A DNA stretch of 64,000 nucleotides from PFL25 sp046260155 (lineage in GTDB: Bacteria; Chloroflexota; Anaerolineae; Anaerolineales; UBA4823): positions 62,001 through 126,000 of the forward strand of contig JBJYXV010000065.1 of the NCBI GenBank assembly GCA_046260155.1, given 5' to 3'. Each line of letters begins with the position of its first letter. The stretch's first letter is position 1. Below the pieces are notes generated by a model. It saw only the letters and a program-made list of their open reading frames with translations, was not told the origin of the DNA and searched no databases. Shown piece by piece: positions 54,827 through 62,680 of the stretch. The translations under genes and the position numbers were made by a program.

Positions 54827-55297
54827 ATGACGCTAGATGACCAGAAATACATCCGCTTGGCGATCAAGCTCGCTCAGGCAGCACGCGACAACGGTAACCA
54901 TCCATTCGGGGCATTGCTCGTGAGCCCTGATGGCAAGACCCTTTTAGAAGCCGGGAACACCGTTGTTACCGAAAAAGACAGCACGGGACATGCCGAAACC
55001 AACCTAGTGCGGATGGCCTCAAGCAGGTATGATCGTGATTTCCTGTCGCAATGTACCTTGTATACCAGTACAGAGCCGTGTCCAATGTGCAGTGGTGCGA
55101 TTTTCTGGGCTAATATCGGCAGGGTGGTTTACGGTCTCAGCGAAGAGAGCTTTTACGAGATCGTGGGCCAGGATTCCGAAGAAGTGCTCTACCTGCCATG
55201 CCGGGAACTCTTCGCCAGGGGACGGCGGCACACCGAAGTTGTCGGTCCCATCCTGGAATCCGTGGCGCGCGAGGTACACCGGAATTTTTGGGATTGA
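54827..55297 (+). CDS. Nucleoside/guanine-type deaminase (CDA fold)
   Basis: A 156-residue zinc deaminase: GHAETNLVRMA supplies the His ligand and catalytic Glu, EPCPMCSGAIFWANIGRVVYG the two Cys ligands. Length and the long C-terminal tail after the zinc site resemble guanine deaminases and related nucleoside deaminases more than tRNA-specific TadA. ATG 54827 follows AGAAGG by 6 bp; the in-frame ATG at 54800 has no ribosome site. The next genes encode a xanthine-dehydrogenase-type enzyme, which would use xanthine made by guanine deamination, so the context supports purine breakdown. Confidence 0.82.
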   Translation: MTLDDQKYIRLAIKLAQAARDNGNHPFGALLVSPDGKTLLEAGNTVVTEKDSTGHAETNLVRMASSRYDRDFLSQCTLYTSTEPCPMCSGAIFWANIGRVVYGLSEESFYEIVGQDSEEVLYLPCRELFARGRRHTEVVGPILESVAREVHRNFWD

Positions 55298-55461
55298 AAT
55301 GCCCTCCGGTGCGGTAAATTCACCGGCTTGGAGTCAGAATCTCGAGCAAGATCCGTTACAATCATCCCAAGTGTAATTAGATCAAGATAAAAATACGCAA
55401 ATTCACATACCCAGGTTTTGAGATATTATTTATAATATAAGTATGATTAAAGGCAGCTCGC

Positions 55462-56334
55462 ATGGTTGAAAAGTATGTCATTGCTCGAACTCTCGAACAG
55501 GTTTTCGACACGCTGGAACTGAAGGGGCAGTCAAAAGCGATCATTGCCGGGGGAACTGACCTGCTGCTCGATATCCAGCAAGGGAGGCACACGCAACCAG
55601 ATATCCTGCTGGATGTCTCTGAGATTGACGAGATGCGGCAGATCAGGATGGAAAACAAAAAAATTTTCCTCGGCGGGGCGGTAACGCATAATGAAATTAT
55701 GCACAGTGCCTTGTTAGCAGAGCATGCCCAATGTGTTGTCGAGGGCTGTAGCCTGATTGGCGGGCCACAGGTGAGAAACGTGGCCACGATTGGTGGAAAT
55801 GTCGCCCACGCCCTTCCAGCAGGAGATGGGACCATTGCGCTCCTGGCCATGGATGCTGAGGTCAACATTGCCTCATCGGCTGGAGAAACCCGTTGGGAAC
55901 CATTAGTCGATATCTTTGCAGGACCTGGAAGAGTGACTTTCGACCGGGAACGAGAGCTGCTGGTCGGATTCCGTTTCCCGTGTAAGGCAGTCCGTGAAGG
56001 TTCTGCATTCCAGCGAGTCATGCGCCCCCAGGGAGTGGCGATTGCCATCCTGAACATGGCTGCCTGGCTGCAGCTGGATGCGGACCACCAAATTATAGAT
56101 ATCCACATCTCCTGCGGACCGGCAGGACCACGTCCGTTCAGGGCACATCAAACCGAAGCTGCCTTCAAGGGCAGGGTGTTCGATGAAGCGATTTTCAACC
56201 AGGCCTGCACGATCTTGGACCAGGAAGTCAGCCTGCGAACCAGCCGTCACCGCGCAACCCAGGAGTACCGCCATCAGCTCTTGCCCGTACTCTTGAGAGA
56301 AGTTCTCGAGAACGCGATGGCTAGGTGCAGTTAA
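55462..56334 (+). CDS. Xanthine-dehydrogenase-family FAD-binding subunit
   Basis: A 290-residue subunit of the CoxM/XdhB/CutM type. FAD loops AGGTDLLLDIQQG (about residues 31-43) and the paired LIGGPQVRNVATIGGNVAHALPAGD (about 97-121) are typical, with the C-terminal CO_deh_flav_C domain present. It passes electrons from the iron-sulfur clusters to NAD or quinone. It is followed after 26 bp by the fused iron-sulfur/molybdenum subunit. Possible substrates are hypoxanthine/xanthine or other N-heterocycles. Confidence 0.88.
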   Translation: MVEKYVIARTLEQVFDTLELKGQSKAIIAGGTDLLLDIQQGRHTQPDILLDVSEIDEMRQIRMENKKIFLGGAVTHNEIMHSALLAEHAQCVVEGCSLIGGPQVRNVATIGGNVAHALPAGDGTIALLAMDAEVNIASSAGETRWEPLVDIFAGPGRVTFDRERELLVGFRFPCKAVREGSAFQRVMRPQGVAIAILNMAAWLQLDADHQIIDIHISCGPAGPRPFRAHQTEAAFKGRVFDEAIFNQACTILDQEVSLRTSRHRATQEYRHQLLPVLLREVLENAMARCS

Positions 56335-56360
56335 CAGCCGAATTTATTGGAGAAAATAGT

Positions 56361-59150
56361 ATGGCTCTTTTACATTTTTGGGTGAATGGTAAAGAAGAAA
56401 CTGTGGAAATAAATGAGCGTGAAATGCTCTCAGATGTCCTCAGGTACCGCTTGAACCTGACTGGGACAAAAATCAGCTGTAATGAATCTGAGTGCGGTTC
56501 ATGCACTGTTCATGTCGATGGGCTACCTGTGCTCTCCTGCAATTACCCGGCCCAGAAAGCCGAGGGGAAATCCATCACCACGATTGAAGGGTTATCGAAC
56601 AACGGCAGTTTACACCCCTTACAGGAAAGTTTCGTAAAACATGGCGCGGTTCAGTGCGGTTTTTGCACACCGGGTCAGATCATGACTGCTGCTGCACTGC
56701 TGAAAGAAAACTCGAATCCCGGTGTTGGGGAGATAAAATACGCGCTGACGGATACCCTCTGTCGCTGCGGTGCCTATCCTTCCATTATTCATGCCATCCA
56801 GGCTGCTGCAGATCACATCAACCATGGTACCCCGATCGATTATCCTTCCTTTGACTTCGAAGGAGATCTGGAAGTTATTGGCCGGGTGCATGAACGCCCG
56901 GAAGCGATCGCAAAGGTAACCGGAAAAGCGATCTTCAGCGACGATATCCACTTTCCAGGCATGCTCTACGGTGCCACGCTCAGGGCTGGTATTCCACATG
57001 GTATCGTAAAAAAGATCGATATCGGCGAAGCACGGCAGCTGCCTGGCGTTCGGGCAGTACTGACCGCCGACGACATTCCTGGACGCATCAATCACGGGGC
57101 GGTGATTCACGATTGGCCTGCGCTGGTTGGCGTCGGAGAGAAGGTGCGTTATGTCGGTGATGCAATTGCGATTGTAGCTGCAGACAGCCAGGAAATTGCA
57201 AGGCAAGCCATCCAATTGATCCAGGTTGAATTTAACCCGCTGCCAGTTGTAGTGGATCCGGTTAAAGCCATGCAACCTGGGGCTGCCCCAGTCCATGAAA
57301 CTGGCAACCTGCTCAAACATATTAAAGTGAATAAAGGGGATATCAAAACGGGTTTTGAGCAGGCTGATGTGATCTTCGAGGAGACCTTTCACACCCCCAT
57401 CCATGAGCATGCCTTCATGGAACCAGAATGCAGCGTTGCCCGCCTCACGGAAGATGGTAGGATCGAGGTTTATGTCGGATCCCAGATTCCTTACGCAGAC
57501 CGGGAACAAATCGCAGCTGCCCTGGGAGTTCCCCAAACCAAGGTCCGCGTGCGGGGTCCCCTGATCGGAGGTGGTTTTGGCGGTAAAGAAGATATTGCCG
57601 GTCAGATCCATGCAGCTTTATTAACCCACGCCACCGGAAAACCGGTGAAAATCTTATACGATCGCCACGAAAGTATGCTCGTTCATCCAAAACGCCATGC
57701 GACGCAAATCACGGTCAAGCTCGGTTTGAAACGAGATGGAACAATTACTGCTGCTCAGACTGAGCTGTACGGGGATACTGGCGCATATGCTTCGCTCGGT
57801 ACCAAGGTGATGGGCAGGGCCACCACCCATTCCACGGGTCCCTACATCATCCCCCATGTCAAAATCGACTGCTATGCCGTTTACACCAACAACCCACCTG
57901 CGGGTGCGTTCAGGGGTTTTGGTGCTCTCCAGGCATCCTTCGCCATCGAGTGCATGGTTGATCTGGTTGCTGAAAAAATGGGACTCGATCCATTCGAGTT
58001 TCGCCGTAAAAACGCCCTGCGGAAGGATTCCATCACCAACACCGGGCAGTACCTGACCGAAAGTGTTGGTTTAATCCAGTGCATCGATCAGACCAGGACC
58101 CAGTTAATGAGCTTCACCAACGGCAGTGATCCTTTCAGCTCGCGAGTTGTAGAAAATGCCCCGCACAAACGCAGGTCTTGGGGATTTGCAGTGTCATTCA
58201 AAAACACTGGACTGGGTGAAGGCGCCCCGGACAAAGCCGCTGCTGAAGTTGAATTATTTGCAGATGGGACCGCTGAAGCACGCATTTCTTCTGCCGAGAT
58301 TGGGCAGGGGTTGGTTACCGTGCTACAAATGGTGACCGCCCAGGAATTGAGCCTGCCAATCAATCGCGTCCGAGTCCTCTTATCGGACACAGATCTAACG
58401 CCCGATGGTGGGCCAACCACCGGTTCCAGGCAAACTTATATCTCCGGAAACGCGGTCAAACATGCTGCCATTACCTTGCGGGAGGCCATGAAAGCCACGC
58501 TTTCCGAGCGTTATGATATTGCCCCGGAAGAGATCAAATTTATTGAAGGATTAGCCCAGGTAAACGGTCATCGAGTCCCGTACGGGGAAGTAGTGGATTA
58601 TATGAAAGCCGAGGGCCGTGAACCGAAAGTGTTATATGAATATTGGGCACCGGAAACCACTCCCCTGGGTGAACCGGGCGATAAACATTTTGCCTATTCG
58701 TTTGCAGCCCAGGCAGTCGAAGTTGAGGTGGATCTTCAAACCGGCGAAGTGAAGGTATTGCGCGTGATCGGTGCGACCGATGTCGGCAAAGCCATTAACC
58801 CCCTCGGACTCCAGGGCCAGCTGGAAGGCGGCATCATTATGGGCATTGGACACGCCTTGACCGAGGAGTTTATCGTTGAAGATGGTCTGGTGTTTACAGA
58901 TTATCTGGCACGCTACCGGATGCCTTCGATCAAGCACATCCCTGAAGAGATCAAGGCGATCATTGTTGAAGATCCCACCCGGGAGGGTCCTTATGGTGCC
59001 AAGGGAGTGGGAGAAATCTCGACCATGCCCACCCCGCCCGCGATCATCAACGCCGTCTACAATGCCTGTGGAGTTCGTTTGCATAAACTGCCGGTAGATC
59101 AGGATGCTTTAGCCAGGCGATTGAAGGCTGGGGGTGGAAAGGATTCCTGA
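56361..59150 (+). CDS. Fused [2Fe-2S]-molybdopterin subunit of a xanthine-dehydrogenase-family enzyme
   Basis: A 929-residue protein. Residues 1 to about 160 are the small iron-sulfur subunit: plant-type cluster CNESECGSC with a later Cys in LSCNYPA, then the helical cluster CGFCTPGQ and CRCG. From about 180 to the end is the molybdenum-binding large subunit: GGGFGGKEDI, AGAFRGFGALQ, and the catalytic Glu in GAKGVGEISTMP. The two are normally separate genes (XdhC/XdhA or CoxS/CoxL). ATG 56361 follows GGAG; the GTG at 56325 would overlap the FAD gene. The enzyme hydroxylates purines or aldehydes; the deaminase upstream favours purines. Confidence 0.88.
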   Translation: MALLHFWVNGKEETVEINEREMLSDVLRYRLNLTGTKISCNESECGSCTVHVDGLPVLSCNYPAQKAEGKSITTIEGLSNNGSLHPLQESFVKHGAVQCGFCTPGQIMTAAALLKENSNPGVGEIKYALTDTLCRCGAYPSIIHAIQAAADHINHGTPIDYPSFDFEGDLEVIGRVHERPEAIAKVTGKAIFSDDIHFPGMLYGATLRAGIPHGIVKKIDIGEARQLPGVRAVLTADDIPGRINHGAVIHDWPALVGVGEKVRYVGDAIAIVAADSQEIARQAIQLIQVEFNPLPVVVDPVKAMQPGAAPVHETGNLLKHIKVNKGDIKTGFEQADVIFEETFHTPIHEHAFMEPECSVARLTEDGRIEVYVGSQIPYADREQIAAALGVPQTKVRVRGPLIGGGFGGKEDIAGQIHAALLTHATGKPVKILYDRHESMLVHPKRHATQITVKLGLKRDGTITAAQTELYGDTGAYASLGTKVMGRATTHSTGPYIIPHVKIDCYAVYTNNPPAGAFRGFGALQASFAIECMVDLVAEKMGLDPFEFRRKNALRKDSITNTGQYLTESVGLIQCIDQTRTQLMSFTNGSDPFSSRVVENAPHKRRSWGFAVSFKNTGLGEGAPDKAAAEVELFADGTAEARISSAEIGQGLVTVLQMVTAQELSLPINRVRVLLSDTDLTPDGGPTTGSRQTYISGNAVKHAAITLREAMKATLSERYDIAPEEIKFIEGLAQVNGHRVPYGEVVDYMKAEGREPKVLYEYWAPETTPLGEPGDKHFAYSFAAQAVEVEVDLQTGEVKVLRVIGATDVGKAINPLGLQGQLEGGIIMGIGHALTEEFIVEDGLVFTDYLARYRMPSIKHIPEEIKAIIVEDPTREGPYGAKGVGEISTMPTPPAIINAVYNACGVRLHKLPVDQDALARRLKAGGGKDS

Positions 59151-59302
59151 TCCTCTCGCCAAACAATCCGGATTTCCGTGGGTAGCTCTATTCACTTGAA
59201 AAACCTGCTCAGAATTCCATTTATCAATCGGTAGAGAACGGGATTACCAAAAATGAGCAAAGTGATAGAGTAGCTCATTTCAATGGTATTTCCTCCCAAC
59301 TG
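59151..59302. other. Intergenic upstream of the helicase promoter
   Basis: No gene or structure recognised between the molybdoenzyme stop and the extended -10 promoter. Confidence 0.5.
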
Positions 59303-59311
59303 TGTTATAAT
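59303..59311 (+). promoter_or_regulatory. Extended -10 promoter of the helicase gene
   Basis: TGTTATAAT is an extended -10 element (TGn plus TATAAT); no good -35 is present. It implies an mRNA leader of about 215 nt before ATG 59532, similar in style to long cold-shock leaders. Confidence 0.6.
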
Positions 59312-59376
59312 CCGCCGGTTGGTGAGGATATAACCAACCCAAAAATTTAATATAACAATAGTTTTGAAGATTCCAA

Positions 59377-59532
59377 ATGGTTGCTCGTCAATATCTGGAC
59401 GAGCATTTTTCTTTCCGCAGGGGGAAGGTAAAAGCGGTTGGTAGAACCCGGGACGTATTCTGCAAAGACTGCGGTCAATTCACAAGGGTTGTGATGCTGA
59501 AGGAGTTATCAAAACGCAATAGGAGATTTTGA
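59377..59532 (+). CDS. Possible short upstream ORF (51 aa) in the helicase leader
   Basis: From ATG 59377 the frame stays open for 51 codons and ends in TGA 59530-59532, which overlaps the helicase ATG by 1 bp (TGATG), the arrangement of translational coupling. It contains one zinc-ribbon-like CKDCG. The terminator hairpin 59382-59410 lies in its first ten codons. The ribosome site is weak, so translation is uncertain; it could also be the remnant of a zinc-ribbon gene. Confidence 0.3.
   Translation: MVARQYLDEHFSFRRGKVKAVGRTRDVFCKDCGQFTRVVMLKELSKRNRRF
59382..59414 (+). terminator. Intrinsic terminator/attenuator in the helicase leader
   Basis: TGCTCGTC (59382-59389) pairs perfectly with GACGAGCA (59398-59405) around an 8-nt loop and is followed by TTTTTCTTT. 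It sits about 65 nt after the predicted start and before the gene, so it should attenuate transcription or release a small leader RNA. Confidence 0.7.
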
Positions 59533-61208
59533 TGACAGATGAATTTTCGCGTCTTAACTTTGATCCCAGGTTACTGCAGGCGATATCAGAACTGGGCTAT
59601 TCAACCCCCACAGATATCCAGGCACTGGTCATCCCTATAATGCTGGAGGGGAAGGATGTTATCGCTCAATCCCAGACAGGATCTGGAAAAACCGCCGCTT
59701 TCGGATTGCCGATCTTACAAAATTTGGTTCCCCAATCAAATAATGTGCAAGCCCTCGTCTTGACTCCAACCCGTGAGTTAGCCATCCAGGTCGCTGGTGC
59801 AATTTCCCAATATGGCAGCCAAGTCCAGGTAGAAATCCTGCCTGTTTATGGAGGCCAACACTATGGGACATCTAAGCGCCGGCTCAAGCAGGGCGTGGAC
59901 ATCATCGTAGGCACACCAGGCCGGCTTCAGGACTTGATCCGCCAAAACATACTTGATCTCAGCGCAGTGCACACTGTCGTATTGGATGAAGCAGATGAAA
60001 TGCTCAGCATGGGCTTTATCGAAGACATTGAGAATATCCTGCGCGAAACTCCCGCTGTCCGCCAGACAACTTTGTTCTCCGCCACCATGCCCAAGCCGAT
60101 CCGCCGCCTGGCAAACAAATACATGACCAGACCCGAATATATCACTGTTGAGCATCAACAATTAACTGTTGCCACTACCGAACAGCGTTATTACCTGGTA
60201 AATGAAGAGGACAAGCAGGCTGCCCTGACACGTCTCCTTGAATCCGAAGAAGTGGGTGCCACGCTCGTGTTTACCCGCACCCGCATCAGCTCTGGAGTCT
60301 TGGCAAATGAACTGATCCAGCGCGGCTTGCCTGCCGAAGCTCTCAATGGAGACCTAGCACAGGATGCCCGTATTCGAGTATTAAACCGGTTCCGTAGCGG
60401 GCAGATCAAAGTTCTTGTCGCAACCGATGTAGCTGCGCGTGGCTTGGATATCGATGATATTTCCCATGTATTTAATTTCGACCTCCCATCTGACCCGGAA
60501 GCTTACGTGCATCGTATTGGTCGTACCGGCCGGGCTGGAAAGGATGGGATCGCAATTTCCCTGGTCACCCCGGGTGAATTACCCCAGCTCAGCCGCATCG
60601 AACGCTATACGAAGCAGCGGGTTTTTCAATTCGAATTACCCACAGAAAATGAGATCCGTGAACGCCGTGAACAACACTGGGTCGAAAAGTTATCCATCTG
60701 GCTTGAGCGCGGTCGCTGTAGGCGTGAACAAGAGATTGTTGAAGATTTAGTGTCCTCCGGGCATGATCCGGTCAAAGTGGCTGCTGCAGCGCTCAAGATT
60801 GTGCGCAATGAAGAGAAAGAACGCCCCATCGAGCATATCAGCGAAGTACGCCTGTCACGCTCCAGGAAGGTGGATAAGCGAAGTAAGACTATCCAGGGCA
60901 AAGGGAATCGAAAACCTCGCCGGGAACGAAAAAATGGTCGCACCCACGGAATAAGAGACGATTCCCATGAAGAAGGGATGGTGCGCCTAAGCCTGGCTCG
61001 GGGCCGCAAACACGGCATTAACCCGGGCGAGGTCGTCGGTACAATTGCATCAAAAGCCGATATCCCAGGTTATGTGATCGGGAAAATCCTGATCCGCGAC
61101 CAGCACACCCTGGTAGATGTGCCTGAAGAATACGTTTCCCGCGTCTTGGGACAGACAGGCGCTTATAATTTCCGCGAATACCAGAATGTGACTATTGAAC
61201 GAGCATAA
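59532..61208 (+). CDS. deaD: DEAD-box RNA helicase, DeaD/CsdA type
   Basis: A 558-residue helicase. In order: Q-motif region GYSTPTDIQ, motif I SQTGSGKT, Ia PTRELAIQ, II DEAD, III SAT, then V ATDVAARGLD and VI HRIGRTGRAG. After a basic linker (about residues 440-480, KGNRKPRRERKNGR) comes the DbpA/CsdA RNA-binding domain (RKHGINPGEVVGTIASKADI). It unwinds structured RNA in ribosome assembly or mRNA decay and is often cold-induced. ATG 59532 follows AGGAG by 6 bp. Its leader holds a terminator-like hairpin and a short ORF. Confidence 0.94.
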   Translation: MTDEFSRLNFDPRLLQAISELGYSTPTDIQALVIPIMLEGKDVIAQSQTGSGKTAAFGLPILQNLVPQSNNVQALVLTPTRELAIQVAGAISQYGSQVQVEILPVYGGQHYGTSKRRLKQGVDIIVGTPGRLQDLIRQNILDLSAVHTVVLDEADEMLSMGFIEDIENILRETPAVRQTTLFSATMPKPIRRLANKYMTRPEYITVEHQQLTVATTEQRYYLVNEEDKQAALTRLLESEEVGATLVFTRTRISSGVLANELIQRGLPAEALNGDLAQDARIRVLNRFRSGQIKVLVATDVAARGLDIDDISHVFNFDLPSDPEAYVHRIGRTGRAGKDGIAISLVTPGELPQLSRIERYTKQRVFQFELPTENEIRERREQHWVEKLSIWLERGRCRREQEIVEDLVSSGHDPVKVAAAALKIVRNEEKERPIEHISEVRLSRSRKVDKRSKTIQGKGNRKPRRERKNGRTHGIRDDSHEEGMVRLSLARGRKHGINPGEVVGTIASKADIPGYVIGKILIRDQHTLVDVPEEYVSRVLGQTGAYNFREYQNVTIERA

Positions 61209-61283
61209 GGATTCTTGTTCGGATCAGGTTTAACCGAATACAGTCTTACTGCCTGAGTTTGTGATCCAACGATCCATTATGAG

Positions 61284-61310
61284 AACTGCGAGAGCATCCT
61301 CGCAGTTTTC
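61284..61310 (+). terminator. Intrinsic terminator after the helicase gene
   Basis: AACTGCGAG (61284-61292) pairs with CTCGCAGTT (61299-61307) around a 6-nt loop and runs into TTTTCTT, 75 bp after the helicase stop. Confidence 0.8.
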
Positions 61311-61507
61311 TTGTTAAATTCCACATCAAAGTCGATCAGCCTGGATTTTCAGGGTTGGAAATAATGTCACAATTCATACTTGGAAGGTGTTATATGAATG
61401 GGAGATCCGACCTCAGATATTTATCAAACTATTATGATACCTTCACATTTTAACTAGCAGATATCGTTATAATAAGTGTTGTTTCGGAGTACAAAAGGAG
61501 AAAATTC

Positions 61508-62680
61508 ATGAGCAGGTACAGAAATCTGTGGATTATTGGTGGAATTGGTATCTTGGCAGCTGCTTTGATCAGTGGTTTTGTCCTGATGCAGCCCTCTGCA
61601 CAAGATATCCTTGCAAGCAGTCTTGAAAGCTCAAAATCAATCAACGATGGACACGCGGTCGTGGCAATTAAAGTTGCCACCCTCGACAAGCACGCCAGTG
61701 GAACTGTTGAAGTTTGGGCATCCCGTGAGGAAGATGGTCCCGGCAAATTCCGCTTGGAAGTTCTCGAAGCCAGTGAAAGCAAATATGTAGGCGCAGAGAT
61801 CGTTTCTGATGGAGAAACCCTCTGGGCATATTCCCCTTCGGAAAATGAGGTATTTGTGGGTACCCCAGAGGAAGCCAGGATGATGATGGAAGAAAGTGAG
61901 TTTCTTTCAGGTAAATTGGGTAGTATCCCCCAAGACTTCGATGGTAAATCTGGAGATGGTGAACACGAACCCCTTGATAATGGGGAGCAAGCTGTCCAAA
62001 AACTTGCGGAATATTTCAATATTGGGAAATCTGATAGCGAAACAGTCGCCGGCGAAACTGCAGAGAAGCTGAAGCTGGAACCTATCGCTGAACAAATGCC
62101 AGATGAATATGCTGCCATCGGCGGTTTCATCAACCTTTGGATCGGGCAGGAGAGCGGTACACCACTGGCAGTGGAATTTACCGGCAGCAGCCTGGGCGAT
62201 GGCTCTGCAACGGTCCTAGAGTACGATATCAATCCTGGTGTGGATCAAAACCTCTTTACTTTCGAGATTCCTGTTGGTGCCAGCGTTGTTACTTTTGCTG
62301 ACCTGGAACCAAAAACATTAACCCTGGAAGAAGCTGGTGAATCCACGGACTTTGAATTCCTGACCCCTGTAAACCTCCCCACCGGAGCGACGCTGGTTGA
62401 TATCCTCGAGGTTGGCGGCACCCTCGTCCAGCGTTACACTTTGCCGGATGGTGGTTCGTTCACCTTGGCCCAGGGTGTCATCGATCAGGATGCTGCCCGG
62501 GACTGGCAACCCTCAAGTAAAAGTCAGTCTGTTGAGGTTCGTGGGGTCACCGGTCAGCTATTCCAGGCTGAGGACGGCAGCCAGATAATGCTTACCTGGA
62601 CCGATGGGGAGCTGTTTTATTCGGTCGCTGGCGATCTCAGTCCTGAACAAGCACTCACCATTGGTGAATCGCTCCAATAA
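61508..62680 (+). CDS. Membrane-anchored LolA/DUF4367-like protein
   Basis: A 390-residue exported protein with one N-terminal helix (LWIIGGIGILAAALISGFVLM) and no lipobox Cys, so it is probably membrane-anchored. The central part (about residues 30-260) resembles LolA-like lipoprotein-sorting folds (SGTVEVWASREEDGPGKFRL, SDGETLWAYSPSENEVFVG). The last 110 residues look like DUF4367 (TWTDGELFYSVAGDLSPEQA and a final helix). AAAGGAG precedes ATG 61508. The stop directly abuts the ABC gene (TAAATG), so they likely work together at the cell envelope. Confidence 0.75.
   Translation: MSRYRNLWIIGGIGILAAALISGFVLMQPSAQDILASSLESSKSINDGHAVVAIKVATLDKHASGTVEVWASREEDGPGKFRLEVLEASESKYVGAEIVSDGETLWAYSPSENEVFVGTPEEARMMMEESEFLSGKLGSIPQDFDGKSGDGEHEPLDNGEQAVQKLAEYFNIGKSDSETVAGETAEKLKLEPIAEQMPDEYAAIGGFINLWIGQESGTPLAVEFTGSSLGDGSATVLEYDINPGVDQNLFTFEIPVGASVVTFADLEPKTLTLEEAGESTDFEFLTPVNLPTGATLVDILEVGGTLVQRYTLPDGGSFTLAQGVIDQDAARDWQPSSKSQSVEVRGVTGQLFQAEDGSQIMLTWTDGELFYSVAGDLSPEQALTIGESLQ

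Noticed and set aside
59377..59532. Full zinc-ribbon gene in the helicase leader
   Set aside because: Only one CXXC is present instead of two, so it cannot be a complete zinc ribbon; kept only as a short upstream ORF.
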